A DNA stretch of 64,000 nucleotides from Sinorhizobium glycinis (GTDB taxonomy: Bacteria; Pseudomonadota; Alphaproteobacteria; Rhizobiales; Rhizobiaceae), in the NCBI RefSeq assembly GCF_001651865.1, contig NZ_LPUX01000064.1, positions 785,260 through 849,259 on the forward strand, written 5' to 3'. Both the position numbers and the translations under genes were made by a program. The notes beneath the pieces are model-generated. The model did no database searches, was not told where the DNA came from, and worked only from the letters and a program-made list of their open reading frames with translations. Position 1 is the stretch's first letter. Each line of letters starts with the position of its first letter. Positions 44,739-54,479 of this stretch are shown here, in pieces.

Positions 44739-46055
44739 TTACCGGTTCACGGTCTTCGCGGGAACAGCCAGAACGGCCAGCGAGCCGATGACAAGAGCGG
44801 CGGCCAGGAGATACATGCCGGCGCTGTTGCTGCCGGTGAAGTCCTTGAGATAGCCGACCAGGAAGGGCCCGAGGAAACCGGCGAGATTGCCGACCGAGTT
44901 GATCCAGGCGATGCCGGCCGCGGCCCCTGTCCCGGCGAGAAATGCCGTCGGGAGCGACCAGAAGAGCGGTGCGCAACTGATGGCGCCGGCGGCAGCGAGC
45001 GAGAGGCAGACAATTGCCAGCGTCGTGCTTGTTGCGCTGGTCGCCGCGATAAAGCCGCCGGCGGCGATGACGGCCGGGACGACGAGATGCCAGCGCCGTT
45101 CGCGCAAGCGATCCGAGGAGCGCCCGAGCGCCAGCATGGCGACGAAGGTGCAGACATAGGGGATCGCGGAGATCAGGCCGATGTTCAGGTTTCCGGTCAC
45201 GCCGGTCGCCTTGACGAGCGTCGGCATCCAGAAATTCAGGCCGTATTGGCCGAGCACGAAGCAGAAATAGATGAGGCACATCAGCCAGACGCGCGGGTCG
45301 GTGAGCGTTCCGGCGACGCTGTGCGGGCTCGACGATTTGGTCCGGTTCTCGGCGTCGATGTTGACGGTCAACACCTTCTTTTCCTCGCTTGTGAGCCACT
45401 TCGCGTGGCCGATCGTGTCGTCAAGATAGAAGAAGGTGGCGACGCCGAAAAGGATCGCAGGGATAGCTTCGATCAGGAACATCCACTGCCAGCCGGACAG
45501 GCCATGCGTTCCGTGGAAACTGTCCATCAGCAGGCCGGAAAGCGGGTTGCCGAATATGGAAGAGATCGGAATCGCCGACATGAAGGTGGTAATGATCTTG
45601 GCACGACGGTGCGCCGGATACCAGGTCGTCAGGTAAAGGATGATCCCCGGGAAGAACCCTGCCTCCGCGATACCCAGCAGGAAGCGCAGGATGTAGAACA
45701 CGGTTTCCGAGGTGGTGAACATGAAGGCGGCGGAGATGACGCCCCAGGTGATCATGATGCGGGCGATCCATACTCGGGCGCCGACCTTGTTGAGGATGAC
45801 GTTGCTCGGCACTTCGAATAGGAAATAGCCGATGAAGAAGATGCCGGCGCCGATGCCGTAGGCCGCTTCCGAAAGGCCAAGTTCGCTCGACATCTGCAGT
45901 TTGGCGAAGCCGACATTGACGCGGTCGAGATAGGCGACCACGTAGCAGAGCATCAGGAACGGGATAATTCTCCAGAACACTTTGCTATAGGCGCGGTCCT
46001 CCACCGACCGGTCCGAATAGACGCCGTCGATCGGCGCCGGGGTTTCCAGGGTCAT
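44739..46055 (-). CDS. MFS transporter, probable threonate/erythronate importer
   Basis: A 438-residue major-facilitator protein of the anion:cation symporter (ACS) group with 12 predicted helices. ATG 46055 follows GGAGGAGG. Motifs: LCYVVAYLDRVNVGFAKLQM in TM1, FEVPSNVILNKVGARVWIAR, GIAEAGFFPGIILYLTTWYP and RRAKIITTFMSAIPISSIFG. An in-frame extension to 47189 runs antisense through the LacI gene and is rejected. First gene of the ltnD-otnI-otnK operon, with three LacI-type operators upstream; the tetronate substrate is inferred from this. Confidence 0.92.
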   Translation of the reverse strand: MTLETPAPIDGVYSDRSVEDRAYSKVFWRIIPFLMLCYVVAYLDRVNVGFAKLQMSSELGLSEAAYGIGAGIFFIGYFLFEVPSNVILNKVGARVWIARIMITWGVISAAFMFTTSETVFYILRFLLGIAEAGFFPGIILYLTTWYPAHRRAKIITTFMSAIPISSIFGNPLSGLLMDSFHGTHGLSGWQWMFLIEAIPAILFGVATFFYLDDTIGHAKWLTSEEKKVLTVNIDAENRTKSSSPHSVAGTLTDPRVWLMCLIYFCFVLGQYGLNFWMPTLVKATGVTGNLNIGLISAIPYVCTFVAMLALGRSSDRLRERRWHLVVPAVIAAGGFIAATSATSTTLAIVCLSLAAAGAISCAPLFWSLPTAFLAGTGAAAGIAWINSVGNLAGFLGPFLVGYLKDFTGSNSAGMYLLAAALVIGSLAVLAVPAKTVNR

Positions 46056-46120
46056 GATTTTTCCTCCTCCGGTAGATTCGCCGGGGCCTCCTTGCAAACT
46101 CCTCCGACGACGCGCTCGAT

Positions 46121-46134
46121 TGGCAGCGCTGCCA
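46121..46134. promoter_or_regulatory. LacI-type operator O1
   Basis: TGGCAGCGCTGCCA is a perfect 14-bp palindrome with the central CG typical of LacI/PurR-family sites. It lies 66 bases upstream of the MFS start. Confidence 0.85.
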
Positions 46135-46151
46135 GTTTCCTCTAGCGCGTT

Positions 46152-46167
46152 TTGGCAGCGCTGCCAA
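46152..46167. promoter_or_regulatory. LacI-type operator O2
   Basis: TTGGCAGCGCTGCCAA is a perfect 16-bp palindrome and the best copy of the motif. Its centre is 32 bp from O1, about three helical turns, on the same face of DNA. Confidence 0.9.
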
Positions 46168-46175
46168 GTCAAAAA

Positions 46176-46189
46176 TGGTAGCGCTGCCA
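46176..46189. promoter_or_regulatory. LacI-type operator O3
   Basis: TGGTAGCGCTGCCA matches O1/O2 with one change. Its centre is 23 bp from O2, and it is the copy nearest the lacI-type gene (start 46272). Confidence 0.8.
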
Positions 46190-46271
46190 AAACAAATGGC
46201 GTATCTGGATTGAAAGGTGAGCCGCCCAGCGGGAGCGACGCGGCGGCTGCATTCGGAGAGCGGAGTCGAAC

Positions 46272-47273
46272 GTGGATTTCGATTTCAAACAGAGTACTGT
46301 GACGCTTGCCGAGGTCGCCGAAGCGGCCGGCGTCGGCGAGAGCACGGTTTCGCGCGTTCTCAGGAACGAGGGGTCGTTTTCGCGCAAGGCGAGGGAGCGG
46401 GTGATGGAGGCCGTCGAGCGGCTCGGCTATGTGCCGAACCGGATCGCGGGAACGCTCGCTTCCGCCGGATCGCGCCTCGTCGCCTTCGTGATCCCCTCGC
46501 TCTCCAACATCGTCTTCCCCGACGTGCTGCGCGGCGCAAGCGGCGTCTTGGAGGCAAACAGGCACCAGGCCGTCTTCTCCGTGACCGACTACGATCCGGA
46601 ACGCGAGGAGGCATTGGTCGCCGCGATGCTCGCCTGGCGGCCGACGGCGGTGATGCTTGCCGGCTTCGAACATACGGAAGGCACGTTGAAGATGTTGCGT
46701 GCCAGCGGCTGCCGGGTGGTCGAAGTGCTCGATGTCGACGGCACGGCGCTCGATCTGGCCGTCGGTTTTTCCAATCGTGCCGCCGGCCAGGCAAGTGCCG
46801 AGTTCTTGCTGAAGCGCGGCTACCGCCGCATCGGCTATGTCGGACATGACCTGGATCGCGATACCCGCGCCGGCAAGCGCTTTGGCGCCTTCGGCGAAAC
46901 GCTCGCCTCTTCCGGCTCGCCGCTGGTCGGTCGGGAGATCTGCTCCGGCGCGTCGTCGGTGGAAAGCGGGCGGCTGGGCCTGGAGCGACTGCTCGAGAGA
47001 CATGCCGATCTCGACGCCATCTATTTCTCGAACGACGACATGGCGCTTGGCGGCTACTTTCATTGCCTGGCGCGCGGCATCCCGGTTCCCTCGCAACTGG
47101 CGATCTTCGGCTATAACGGCCTCGATGTCGGACGGGTGACGCCGCAGCCCTTGTCGACCATTCGCACGCCCCGCGTCCAGACGGGCCAATTGGCGGCCGA
47201 ACTCGTCGTCACCAACGCGCCGCCCCAGGTGGTCGATCTCGGCTTCGAACTGGTCGCAGGCGCGACCGCCTGA
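46272..47273 (+). CDS. LacI-family repressor of tetronate catabolism (GTG start)
   Basis: A 333-residue LacI regulator. GTG 46272 has GGAG seven bases upstream. The headpiece has TLAEVAEAAGVGESTVSRVL, then RKARERVMEAVERLGYVPNR and the hinge IAGTLASAGSR. The effector core includes SLSNIVFPDVLRGASGVLEA and AIYFSNDDMALGGYFHCLAR. It is divergent from the MFS-ltnD-otnI-otnK operon, directly upstream of otnC, and separated from the former by three identical palindromes. Repression relieved by threonate, erythronate or an oxo-tetronate is inferred. Confidence 0.95.
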   Translation: MDFDFKQSTVTLAEVAEAAGVGESTVSRVLRNEGSFSRKARERVMEAVERLGYVPNRIAGTLASAGSRLVAFVIPSLSNIVFPDVLRGASGVLEANRHQAVFSVTDYDPEREEALVAAMLAWRPTAVMLAGFEHTEGTLKMLRASGCRVVEVLDVDGTALDLAVGFSNRAAGQASAEFLLKRGYRRIGYVGHDLDRDTRAGKRFGAFGETLASSGSPLVGREICSGASSVESGRLGLERLLERHADLDAIYFSNDDMALGGYFHCLARGIPVPSQLAIFGYNGLDVGRVTPQPLSTIRTPRVQTGQLAAELVVTNAPPQVVDLGFELVAGATA

Positions 47274-47290
47274 ACGGAAAGGATTTGTAA

Positions 47291-47968
47291 ATGTCCGAGA
47301 GCCGACTGCGTGAGGAAATCTGCCGTTACGGACGATCGCTGTTCGAGCGCGGGCTCACGCCGGGCTCCTCCGGCAATATCTCGCTCAGGCTCGACGACGG
47401 CGGCTGGCTGGTGACGCCCACCAACGCATCGCTCGGCTTTCTCGACCCGGCCCGCATCTCGCGGCTCGATGCTGAGGGGCGGCTCGTCTCCGGCGACAAG
47501 CCGACGAAGGAGATACCACTGCACTCGGCGCTCTACGAGTCACGCGGCAGCGCAAGAGCGATCGTTCATCTCCATTCGACCCACGCGGTCGCGCTTACAA
47601 TGCTCCCCGAGATCGATTCGCGCGCAGCGCTGCCGCCGATGACGCCCTATTACCTCATGCGCGCCGGCCAGACGGCGCTCGTACCCTACTACCGCCCCGG
47701 CGACCCGGCGGTCGCCGATGCGATCCGAGGCCTCGCCGGCAAGTACTCTTCCGTGCTCCTTGCCAACCACGGGCCGGTGGTGGCGGGAGACAGCCTCGAA
47801 GCGGCGGTGTTTGCCACGGAGGAACTGGAGGAAACGGCGAAGCTCTATCTGCTTCTGCGAAACCTCAACCCGCGCTATCTCACGCCGGATCAGGTGACCG
47901 ATCTTGTCAAAACCTTCGGTCTCGAATTGCCGTCGCATGACGATCATGAGGGACATGATCACGGTTGA
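47291..47968 (+). CDS. otnC: 3-oxo-tetronate 4-phosphate decarboxylase (OtnC)
   Basis: A 225-residue class II aldolase/adducin-fold enzyme. It has GLTPGSSGNISLRL, the metal site Glu74 (KEIPLHSAL) with His93/His95 (IVHLHSTHAV), and ANHGPVVAGDSLEAAVFATE with a third histidine. It decarboxylates the OtnK product to DHAP. The C-terminus HDDHEGHDHG is unusually rich in His and Asp and could bind metal; whether this serves the active site is unknown. It lies 17 bases after the lacI-type gene, so the regulator and enzyme are co-transcribed. Confidence 0.93.
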   Translation: MSESRLREEICRYGRSLFERGLTPGSSGNISLRLDDGGWLVTPTNASLGFLDPARISRLDAEGRLVSGDKPTKEIPLHSALYESRGSARAIVHLHSTHAVALTMLPEIDSRAALPPMTPYYLMRAGQTALVPYYRPGDPAVADAIRGLAGKYSSVLLANHGPVVAGDSLEAAVFATEELEETAKLYLLLRNLNPRYLTPDQVTDLVKTFGLELPSHDDHEGHDHG

Positions 47969-47991
47969 CGTCCGAGCTCGCGCCGGTGTCC

Positions 47992-48107
47992 GCCCCTCAT
48001 CCGGCCTGCCGGCCACCTTCTCCCCGCAGGCGGGGCGAAGGGGACAAGCCGCGCCCGCTTCAGTCCCCTCTCCCCGTCAAAACGGGGAGAGGGCTAGGGT
48101 GAGGGGC
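47992..48107. repeat. Repeat family B, copy 2
   Basis: A ~116-base element with the same ends as copy 1 (GCCCCTCATCCGGCCTGCCG; GAGGGCTAGGGTGAGGGGC) but the shorter stem CTCTCCCCGT-CAAA-ACGGGGAGAG. It lies 23 bases after the otnC stop and fills part of the 302-base gap before the GntR gene; no gene is seen in that gap. Confidence 0.85.
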
Positions 48108-48225
48108 ATTTTCAACTGCAAACTTCTGGTGCGCCTGCGCTGCACAATGGCGCTTCGCATTTTTGCTGCGCTGCCGCAACGAACTGGCCTTGACCGAGCC
48201 TTCCGAACGGCCTCTATTCGTATTA

Positions 48226-48254
48226 CTGATCTGCTGGACCAACCAGTGGATCAG
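48226..48254. promoter_or_regulatory. GntR-type operator before the GntR gene
   Basis: A 29-base dyad centred on 48240: CTGATC-TG-CTGG, five bases, then CCAG-TG-GATCAG. Ten of twelve arm positions pair. It ends one base before the GGAGG ribosome-binding site of the GntR gene, an ideal place for autorepression. Confidence 0.65.
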
Positions 48255-48270
48255 TGGAGGAGTGGCGCCG

Positions 48271-49047
48271 ATGACTGGCAGTCCGATACTCACGCAGATG
48301 CCGAAGGTGGGGCGCAGCCTCGACCGCCGTACGGCGCGTGAGGTGATTGCCGACAAGCTGATGGTTCTGGTGGCCACCAATATGTTGCGACCCGGCGACG
48401 AACTGCCGGGGGAGCGGGAACTCGCCAACGTCCTCCATGTCAGCCGCGAGACCGTGCGCGGTGCCATCCAGACGCTGGCGGCGCGCGGTATCATCGAAGT
48501 CTCGCAGGGAAGCCGAAGCCGCGTTGCCGATGTCGATCTCAGCGACGTCACCGTGACGATCGCCTCGCCGAACGCCATCGACAGCTACGACCTCGAAGAC
48601 GTCCATGCGGCACGCCTGCACATAGAGCTCAAGGTGGTTGGCGATGCCGCCACGCACATCGACGAGGAGGCGCTGAAGAAGCTCGAAAGCCTGCTCGACG
48701 CACAAAAACTCTGCGGCGACGACGCGATGCGTTTCCTCATCTGCGACCGCGAATTCCACGTGGCGATCTACAGGGCATGCGGCAATCCGCTGCTCTCGGA
48801 TTTCGTCACCGACCTCTATACTTACATGATGGACTACCGGCGCAGCGCCATGTCGCGCCCGGGTGCGATCGAGGCAAGCTACAAGGATCACAGCGAAATC
48901 GTCGAGGCGCTGCGGCGGCACGACCGCGAAGCGGTGGTGGCGGCCTTTCACCAGCATCTCATGCGCATCTATCGGACGACGAGGGAACTGCTCGTCGACG
49001 GAAACGGCAGGAAACAGAAACAGAAGGGCACGCGCAACCCGGAGTGA
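48271..49047 (+). CDS. GntR/FadR-subfamily (FCD) regulator
   Basis: A 258-residue regulator. ATG 48271 has GGAGGAGT upstream; the frame is open to 48163 but that would place the operator inside the gene. The winged helix has TAREVIADKLMVLVATNMLR, PGERELANVLHVSRETVRGA and IQTLAARGIIEVSQGSRSRV. The FCD ligand domain follows, with DREFHVAIYRACGNPLLSDF and an ending KDHSEIVEALRRHDREAVV that supplies metal-binding histidines. First gene of a rightward cluster with denD, an SDR and an ABC importer, which it probably controls. Confidence 0.93.
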   Translation: MTGSPILTQMPKVGRSLDRRTAREVIADKLMVLVATNMLRPGDELPGERELANVLHVSRETVRGAIQTLAARGIIEVSQGSRSRVADVDLSDVTVTIASPNAIDSYDLEDVHAARLHIELKVVGDAATHIDEEALKKLESLLDAQKLCGDDAMRFLICDREFHVAIYRACGNPLLSDFVTDLYTYMMDYRRSAMSRPGAIEASYKDHSEIVEALRRHDREAVVAAFHQHLMRIYRTTRELLVDGNGRKQKQKGTRNPE

Positions 49048-49080
49048 CCGGGTGTGGCAAACGGAGGAGGTTCGCCGCGA

Positions 49081-50064
49081 ATGCATGTCATGATCATCGG
49101 TGCGGCCGGCATGATCGGCCGGAAACTCGTCGAGAAACTGGCGGCCGAGCCGGACGCCCTCGGGTATGAGATCAGCCGGCTTACTCTTGTCGATGTCATC
49201 GAGCCGCCGGTTCCTGTGGCCTATTCCGCGGTCTCGACGGCCTTGGCGCTCGATCTCTCGACGGAAGGAAGCGCCGAGCAGCTTGTCGCGACTAGGCCGG
49301 ACGTCATCTTCCACCTTGCGGCGATCGTTTCGGGCGAGGCGGAGGCGGATTTCGACAAGGGTTACCGCGTCAATCTCGACGGTACGCGAGCGCTCTTCGA
49401 GGCGATCCGCCGCGAGGGTCAACGCGAGCGCTATGTCCCGCGGCTCGTCTTCGCCTCCTCGATCGCCGTCTTCGGCCAGCCTTTCCCTGAAAAGATAGGC
49501 GACGAGTTCTTTACGACTCCGCTGACGAGCTACGGCACGCAGAAAGCCATCTGCGAATTGCTGCTTGCCGACTATTCGCGGCGCGGCCTCTTCGACGGCA
49601 TCGGCATCCGCCTGCCGACCATCTGCATCCGGCCGGGCAAGCCGAACAAGGCGGCCTCCGGCTTCTTCTCCAACATCCTGCGCGAGCCGCTCGCCGGTCA
49701 GGAGGCCGTTCTGCCGGTCGATGAGAACGTCCGGCACTGGTTCGCAAGTCCGCGTTCGGCCGTCGGCTTCTTCGTCCACGCGGCGCGAATGGACACAGGC
49801 CGGATCGGGCCGCGGCGCAACCTGACCATGCCGGGCCTGTCGGCGCTCGTCGGCGAGGAGATCGAAGCGCTGAAGCGGCTTGCCGGCCCGAAGGCGGCAA
49901 GCCTCATCCGCCGCGAACCGGATCCGGTCATCGCCGCGATCGTCGCCGGCTGGCCGACGAATTTCGATGCGCGCCGTGCTCGTGAACTGGGCTTTACGGC
50001 CGAGAGCAGCTTCGACGAGATCATCCGCATCCATATCGAGGACGAACTCGGGGGGAAGGCCTGA
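49081..50064 (+). CDS. denD: D-erythronate dehydrogenase (DenD)
   Basis: A 327-residue extended-SDR (epimerase-fold) dehydrogenase. ATG 49081 is preferred; an in-frame GTG at 49054 lies nearer the GGAGG site and is possible. The dinucleotide motif is [31 protein letters not shown] and the catalytic Tyr151/Lys155 ([14 protein letters not shown]) follow. The overall pattern, including [20 protein letters not shown], matches DenD, which oxidises D-erythronate to 2-oxo-tetronate. OtnI, OtnK and OtnC encoded ~1-7 kb away would complete conversion to DHAP. Confidence 0.85.
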   Translation: MHVMIIGAAGMIGRKLVEKLAAEPDALGYEISRLTLVDVIEPPVPVAYSAVSTALALDLSTEGSAEQLVATRPDVIFHLAAIVSGEAEADFDKGYRVNLDGTRALFEAIRREGQRERYVPRLVFASSIAVFGQPFPEKIGDEFFTTPLTSYGTQKAICELLLADYSRRGLFDGIGIRLPTICIRPGKPNKAASGFFSNILREPLAGQEAVLPVDENVRHWFASPRSAVGFFVHAARMDTGRIGPRRNLTMPGLSALVGEEIEALKRLAGPKAASLIRREPDPVIAAIVAGWPTNFDARRARELGFTAESSFDEIIRIHIEDELGGKA

Positions 50065-50065
50065 C

Positions 50066-50842
50066 ATGACAGAGGGCAGGAGACCGGGCGAGGGCAAGAT
50101 CGCGCTGGTGACGGGCGGCGGGTCCGGCGTCGGGCGCGGAATCGCCAGGGGATTGAGTGCCGAGGGCTACGTCCTCGTCATCACCGGGCGTCGTCCGGAT
50201 GTGCTTGAGGCGGCGGCGGCGGAAATCGCAGCCGGCACCGGCGGCATCGTTCGGGCGATCACCTGCGATGTCGGCGACCCCGGCCAGGTTGCGGCGTTGT
50301 TCGGTGCGATCCGGACCGAGTTCGGGCGGCTCGACCTGTTGGTCAACAATGCCGGTTCGACAGTGCCGCCGGTGCCGCTCGAAGAGGTCACCTTCGAGCA
50401 GTGGAGCGGAATTCTTGCCGCGAACCTGACCGGCGCCTTTCTCTGCACCCAGCAGGCGTTTCGGCTGATGAAGACGCAGGAGCCGCGCGGCGGGCGGATC
50501 ATCAACAACGGCTCGATCTCGGCGACGACGCCCCGGCCCAACTCGGCGCCCTACTCGTCAACCAAGCATGCGATCACCGGGCTTACCAAGTCGACGGCGC
50601 TCGACGGACGGCCATTCGATATTGCCTGCGGGCAGATCGATATCGGTAATGCCGCAACCGACATGACGCAGAAGATGAGCAGCGGCGTACTGCAGGCCAA
50701 CGGCGAGATTGCTGCGGAGCCGACCATTCCGGTCGAGCATGTCGCCGAGGCCGTCGTCTACATGGCAAGCCTGCCGCTTTCGGCAAACGTGCTGACGATG
50801 ACGGTGATGGCGACGAAGATGCCGCTGGTCGGCCGCGGATAG
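50066..50842 (+). CDS. Short-chain dehydrogenase/reductase
   Basis: A 258-residue classical SDR. The cofactor motif is [18 protein letters not shown], then LLVNNAGS, and the catalytic triad Ser150 (NNGSIS), Tyr163 and Lys167 ([10 protein letters not shown]). Its ATG is two bases after the denD stop. Position suggests that it oxidises or reduces a sugar or sugar acid imported by the downstream ABC system, or provides substrate for DenD, but the reaction is not determined. Confidence 0.9.
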   Translation: MTEGRRPGEGKIALVTGGGSGVGRGIARGLSAEGYVLVITGRRPDVLEAAAAEIAAGTGGIVRAITCDVGDPGQVAALFGAIRTEFGRLDLLVNNAGSTVPPVPLEEVTFEQWSGILAANLTGAFLCTQQAFRLMKTQEPRGGRIINNGSISATTPRPNSAPYSSTKHAITGLTKSTALDGRPFDIACGQIDIGNAATDMTQKMSSGVLQANGEIAAEPTIPVEHVAEAVVYMASLPLSANVLTMTVMATKMPLVGRG

Positions 50843-50911
50843 GATCAAAGCCTTTGCCCGTCCACTGGAGGGATGGGGCGGAGGCAGGAATGAGTTCTGG
50901 GAGGAACGTAA

Positions 50912-51979
<1,068 letters not shown>

Positions 51980-52127
51980 CGCCCGTCCGGGAGGAGGAAG
52001 GGGAGGAGCCTTCCTTTGCCGCACGGGCGATGCCGGGGCAATCGCCGGCATCGGGGTCGCGGCATTCGCCAAGCGGGACGGCGAATGCCGGGAAGATTTG
52101 CTCCCGCTGTTTCAAGGAGGAGTACCA

Positions 52128-53432
52128 ATGCCGATAAAGAGACGTGATTTCCTCGCGACCTCCGCCGCCCTTGCCGGCGCCGTGGGTCTTGGCATCCGCC
52201 CGACCTTCGCGCAGGCCGAACCGAGCTACAAGCCGGAAGAGGGTGCGAGCCTCAGGCTGCTGAGATGGACGCCCTTCGTGAAAGGCGACGAGGACGCCTG
52301 GCTTGCCAACACCAAGAAGTTCACCGAGGCAACCGGCGTCGAGGTCCGCATCGACAAGGAAAGCTGGGAAGATATTCGCCCCAAGGCCGCCGTTGCCGCG
52401 AATGTCGGCTCCGGCCCGGACATGGTGATGTGCTGGTTCGACGACGCGCATCAGTATCCGGACAAGCTCGTCGATATGACGGAGCTCGCCAACTACCTCG
52501 GCAACAAATATGGCGGCTGGTATGATGGCGTGAAAGGCTATGCGACCCGCGGCGACAAGTTCATCGCCATGCCGCTGACGGCGATCGGCAACGCCGTCTG
52601 CTACCGCGACAGCCACATGAAGGCGGCGGGCTTCAGCGAATTCCCGAAGGATAACGCTGGCTTTCTCGAGCTCTGCAAGGCGATGAAGGCCAAGGGCACT
52701 CCGGCCGGCTTCCCGCACGGCAAGGCGGTCGGCGACGGCAACAACTACGCCCACTGGCTGCTCTGGAGCCACGGCGGCAAGATGGTCGACGAAAGCGGCA
52801 AGGTGACCATCAACAGTCCGGAGACGCTGGCGGCGATCAACTACGCCAAGCAGCTCTACGAGACCTTCATTCCGGGCACGGAAAGCTGGCTCGACATCAA
52901 CAACAACCGCGCCTTCCTCGCCGGCCAGGTCTCGCTGACGGCGAACGGCGTGTCGCTCTACTACGCTGCCAAGAAGGATGCGGCGCTTGCCGAGCTGGCT
53001 GCGGATATCCGTACGACGAACTTCCCGATCGGCCCGGTCGGCCAGAGCGTCGAGCTGCACCAGACAAGTTCGATCCTGCTCTTCAACCACAGCAAATACC
53101 CGGAAGCGGCAAAGGCCTACATCAAGTTCATGATGGAAGCCGAGCAGATGAACGCCTGGATTCAGGGGTCTAGCGCCTATTGCTGCCAGCCGCTGAAGGC
53201 CTTTGCCAACAACCCGGTCTGGACCTCCGATCCGATCCACGCGCCCTATGCCAAGGCCTCCGAGACTCTGCGTCCGAACGGCTATGCCGGTCCGCTCGGC
53301 TACGCCTCGGCAGGCGTCATGGCCGACTATGTGCTGGTCGACATGTTCGCGACCGCGGTAACCGGCCAGATGACGCCCGAGGACGCCGTCATCGAGGCCG
53401 AACGGCGGGCCAACCGCTACTACCGCGTCTGA
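52128..53432 (+). CDS. ABC extracellular solute-binding protein, Tat-exported
   Basis: A 434-residue family-1 binding protein. ATG 52128 follows AAGGAGGAG. The leader has a twin-arginine motif (MPIKRRDFLATSAALAGAVG), so it is probably exported folded. The mature region has SLRLLRWTPFVKGDEDAWL, GSGPDMVMCWFDDAHQYP, HWLLWSHGGKMVDESGKV and TSSILLFNHSKYPEAAKAYI. It delivers an unknown sugar or polyol to the two permeases downstream. Tandem hairpins follow the stop codon. Confidence 0.93.
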   Translation: MPIKRRDFLATSAALAGAVGLGIRPTFAQAEPSYKPEEGASLRLLRWTPFVKGDEDAWLANTKKFTEATGVEVRIDKESWEDIRPKAAVAANVGSGPDMVMCWFDDAHQYPDKLVDMTELANYLGNKYGGWYDGVKGYATRGDKFIAMPLTAIGNAVCYRDSHMKAAGFSEFPKDNAGFLELCKAMKAKGTPAGFPHGKAVGDGNNYAHWLLWSHGGKMVDESGKVTINSPETLAAINYAKQLYETFIPGTESWLDINNNRAFLAGQVSLTANGVSLYYAAKKDAALAELAADIRTTNFPIGPVGQSVELHQTSSILLFNHSKYPEAAKAYIKFMMEAEQMNAWIQGSSAYCCQPLKAFANNPVWTSDPIHAPYAKASETLRPNGYAGPLGYASAGVMADYVLVDMFATAVTGQMTPEDAVIEAERRANRYYRV

Positions 53433-53438
53433 TTTCCC

Positions 53439-53494
53439 GTGGCGGCCTGTCGGCCGCCACGTCCACCGACGAGGCCGGCGGTAAGGCCGCCGGC
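53439..53494 (+). repeat. Tandem intercistronic hairpins after the binding-protein gene
   Basis: Two perfect stems lie in the 98-base gap before the permease gene: GTGGCGGCC/GGCCGCCAC at 53439-53460 with a 4-base loop, and GCCGGCGG/CCGCCGGC at 53474-53494 with a 5-base loop. There is no T-run. They probably shield the abundant binding-protein mRNA. Confidence 0.65.
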
Positions 53495-53530
53495 TCAATA
53501 TCTGAACCCATTCCAGGCCGGAGAAATTCG

Positions 53531-54463
53531 ATGTCGATCACGTCGTCCGGAAAGCCGCCATCCGCCATGGCATCGCTGATGCAGAACAACAACGTGCTCG
53601 GCCTGCTCTTCATGCTGCCGGCCGCCGTTTTTCTCATCTGCTTTCTCACCTATCCGCTGGGGCTCGGCGTCTGGCTCGGCTTCACCGACACGCGCATCGG
53701 CCGCGACGGCATCTTCATCGGGCTCGAGAACTACGTGTTCCTGGCGCGCGATTCGGTCTTCTGGCTCTCGGTCTTCAACACGCTGCTTTACACCTTCGTG
53801 GCGTCGATCCTGAAGTTCGCGCTCGGCCTGTGGCTGGCGCTTCTGCTCAACGAGAACCTGCCGTTCAAGTCCTTCTTCCGCGCCATCGTGCTGCTGCCCT
53901 GGGTCGTGCCGACGGTGCTTTCGGCGCTCGCCTTCTGGTGGATCTACGATTCGCAGTTCTCGATCATTTCCTGGTCGCTGATGCAGCTCGGCCTGATCGA
54001 CGGACCGATCAACTTCCTCGGCGACCCGACCAATGCGCGCGCCTCGGTCATTGCCGCCAATGTCTGGCGCGGCATCCCCTTCGTGGCGATCTCGCTGCTC
54101 GCCGGGCTGCAGACGATCCCGGCGTCGCTGCAGGAGGCTGCCTCGCTCGACGGCGCCACCAGCTGGCAGCGTTTCCGATACGTCACGCTTCCGATGCTGA
54201 CGCCGATCATCGCCGTGGTGATGACCTTCTCGGTGCTCTTCACCTTCACCGATTTCCAGCTCATCTACGTGCTGACCAAGGGCGGGCCGGTGAATGCCAC
54301 CCATCTGATGGCGACGCTATCCTTCCAACGCGGCATTCCGGGCGGCCAGCTCGGCGAGGGGGCTGCGATCGCCGTCGCCATGGTGCCCTTCCTGCTCGCC
54401 GCCATCATGTTCAGCTTCTTCGGCCTGCAACGCCGCAAATGGCAGCAGGGTGGACAGGACTGA
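53531..54463 (+). CDS. ABC sugar permease 1 (MalF type)
   Basis: A 310-residue inner-membrane permease with six predicted helices (NNNVLGLLFMLPAAVFLICF; LYTFVASILKFALGLWLAL; FFRAIVLLPWVVPTVLSALA). The EAA loop that contacts the ATPase reads QEAASLDGATSWQRFRYVTL. The ATG is at 53531, after a weak purine stretch. It forms the heterodimeric channel with the next gene product. Confidence 0.93.
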   Translation: MSITSSGKPPSAMASLMQNNNVLGLLFMLPAAVFLICFLTYPLGLGVWLGFTDTRIGRDGIFIGLENYVFLARDSVFWLSVFNTLLYTFVASILKFALGLWLALLLNENLPFKSFFRAIVLLPWVVPTVLSALAFWWIYDSQFSIISWSLMQLGLIDGPINFLGDPTNARASVIAANVWRGIPFVAISLLAGLQTIPASLQEAASLDGATSWQRFRYVTLPMLTPIIAVVMTFSVLFTFTDFQLIYVLTKGGPVNATHLMATLSFQRGIPGGQLGEGAAIAVAMVPFLLAAIMFSFFGLQRRKWQQGGQD

Positions 54464-54479
54464 GATCGGGAGAGACAAG

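Noticed and set aside
44739..47189. An apparent 816-residue fusion of an unknown N-terminal region with the MFS transporter
   Set aside because: The N-terminal half is antisense to the lacI-type gene and crosses its three operators. The real start is ATG 46055, with a GGAGGAGG site.
48223..50097. A 624-codon minus-strand frame over gntR and denD
   Set aside because: It is a shadow of two genes with clear motifs and strong ribosome-binding sites on the plus strand.
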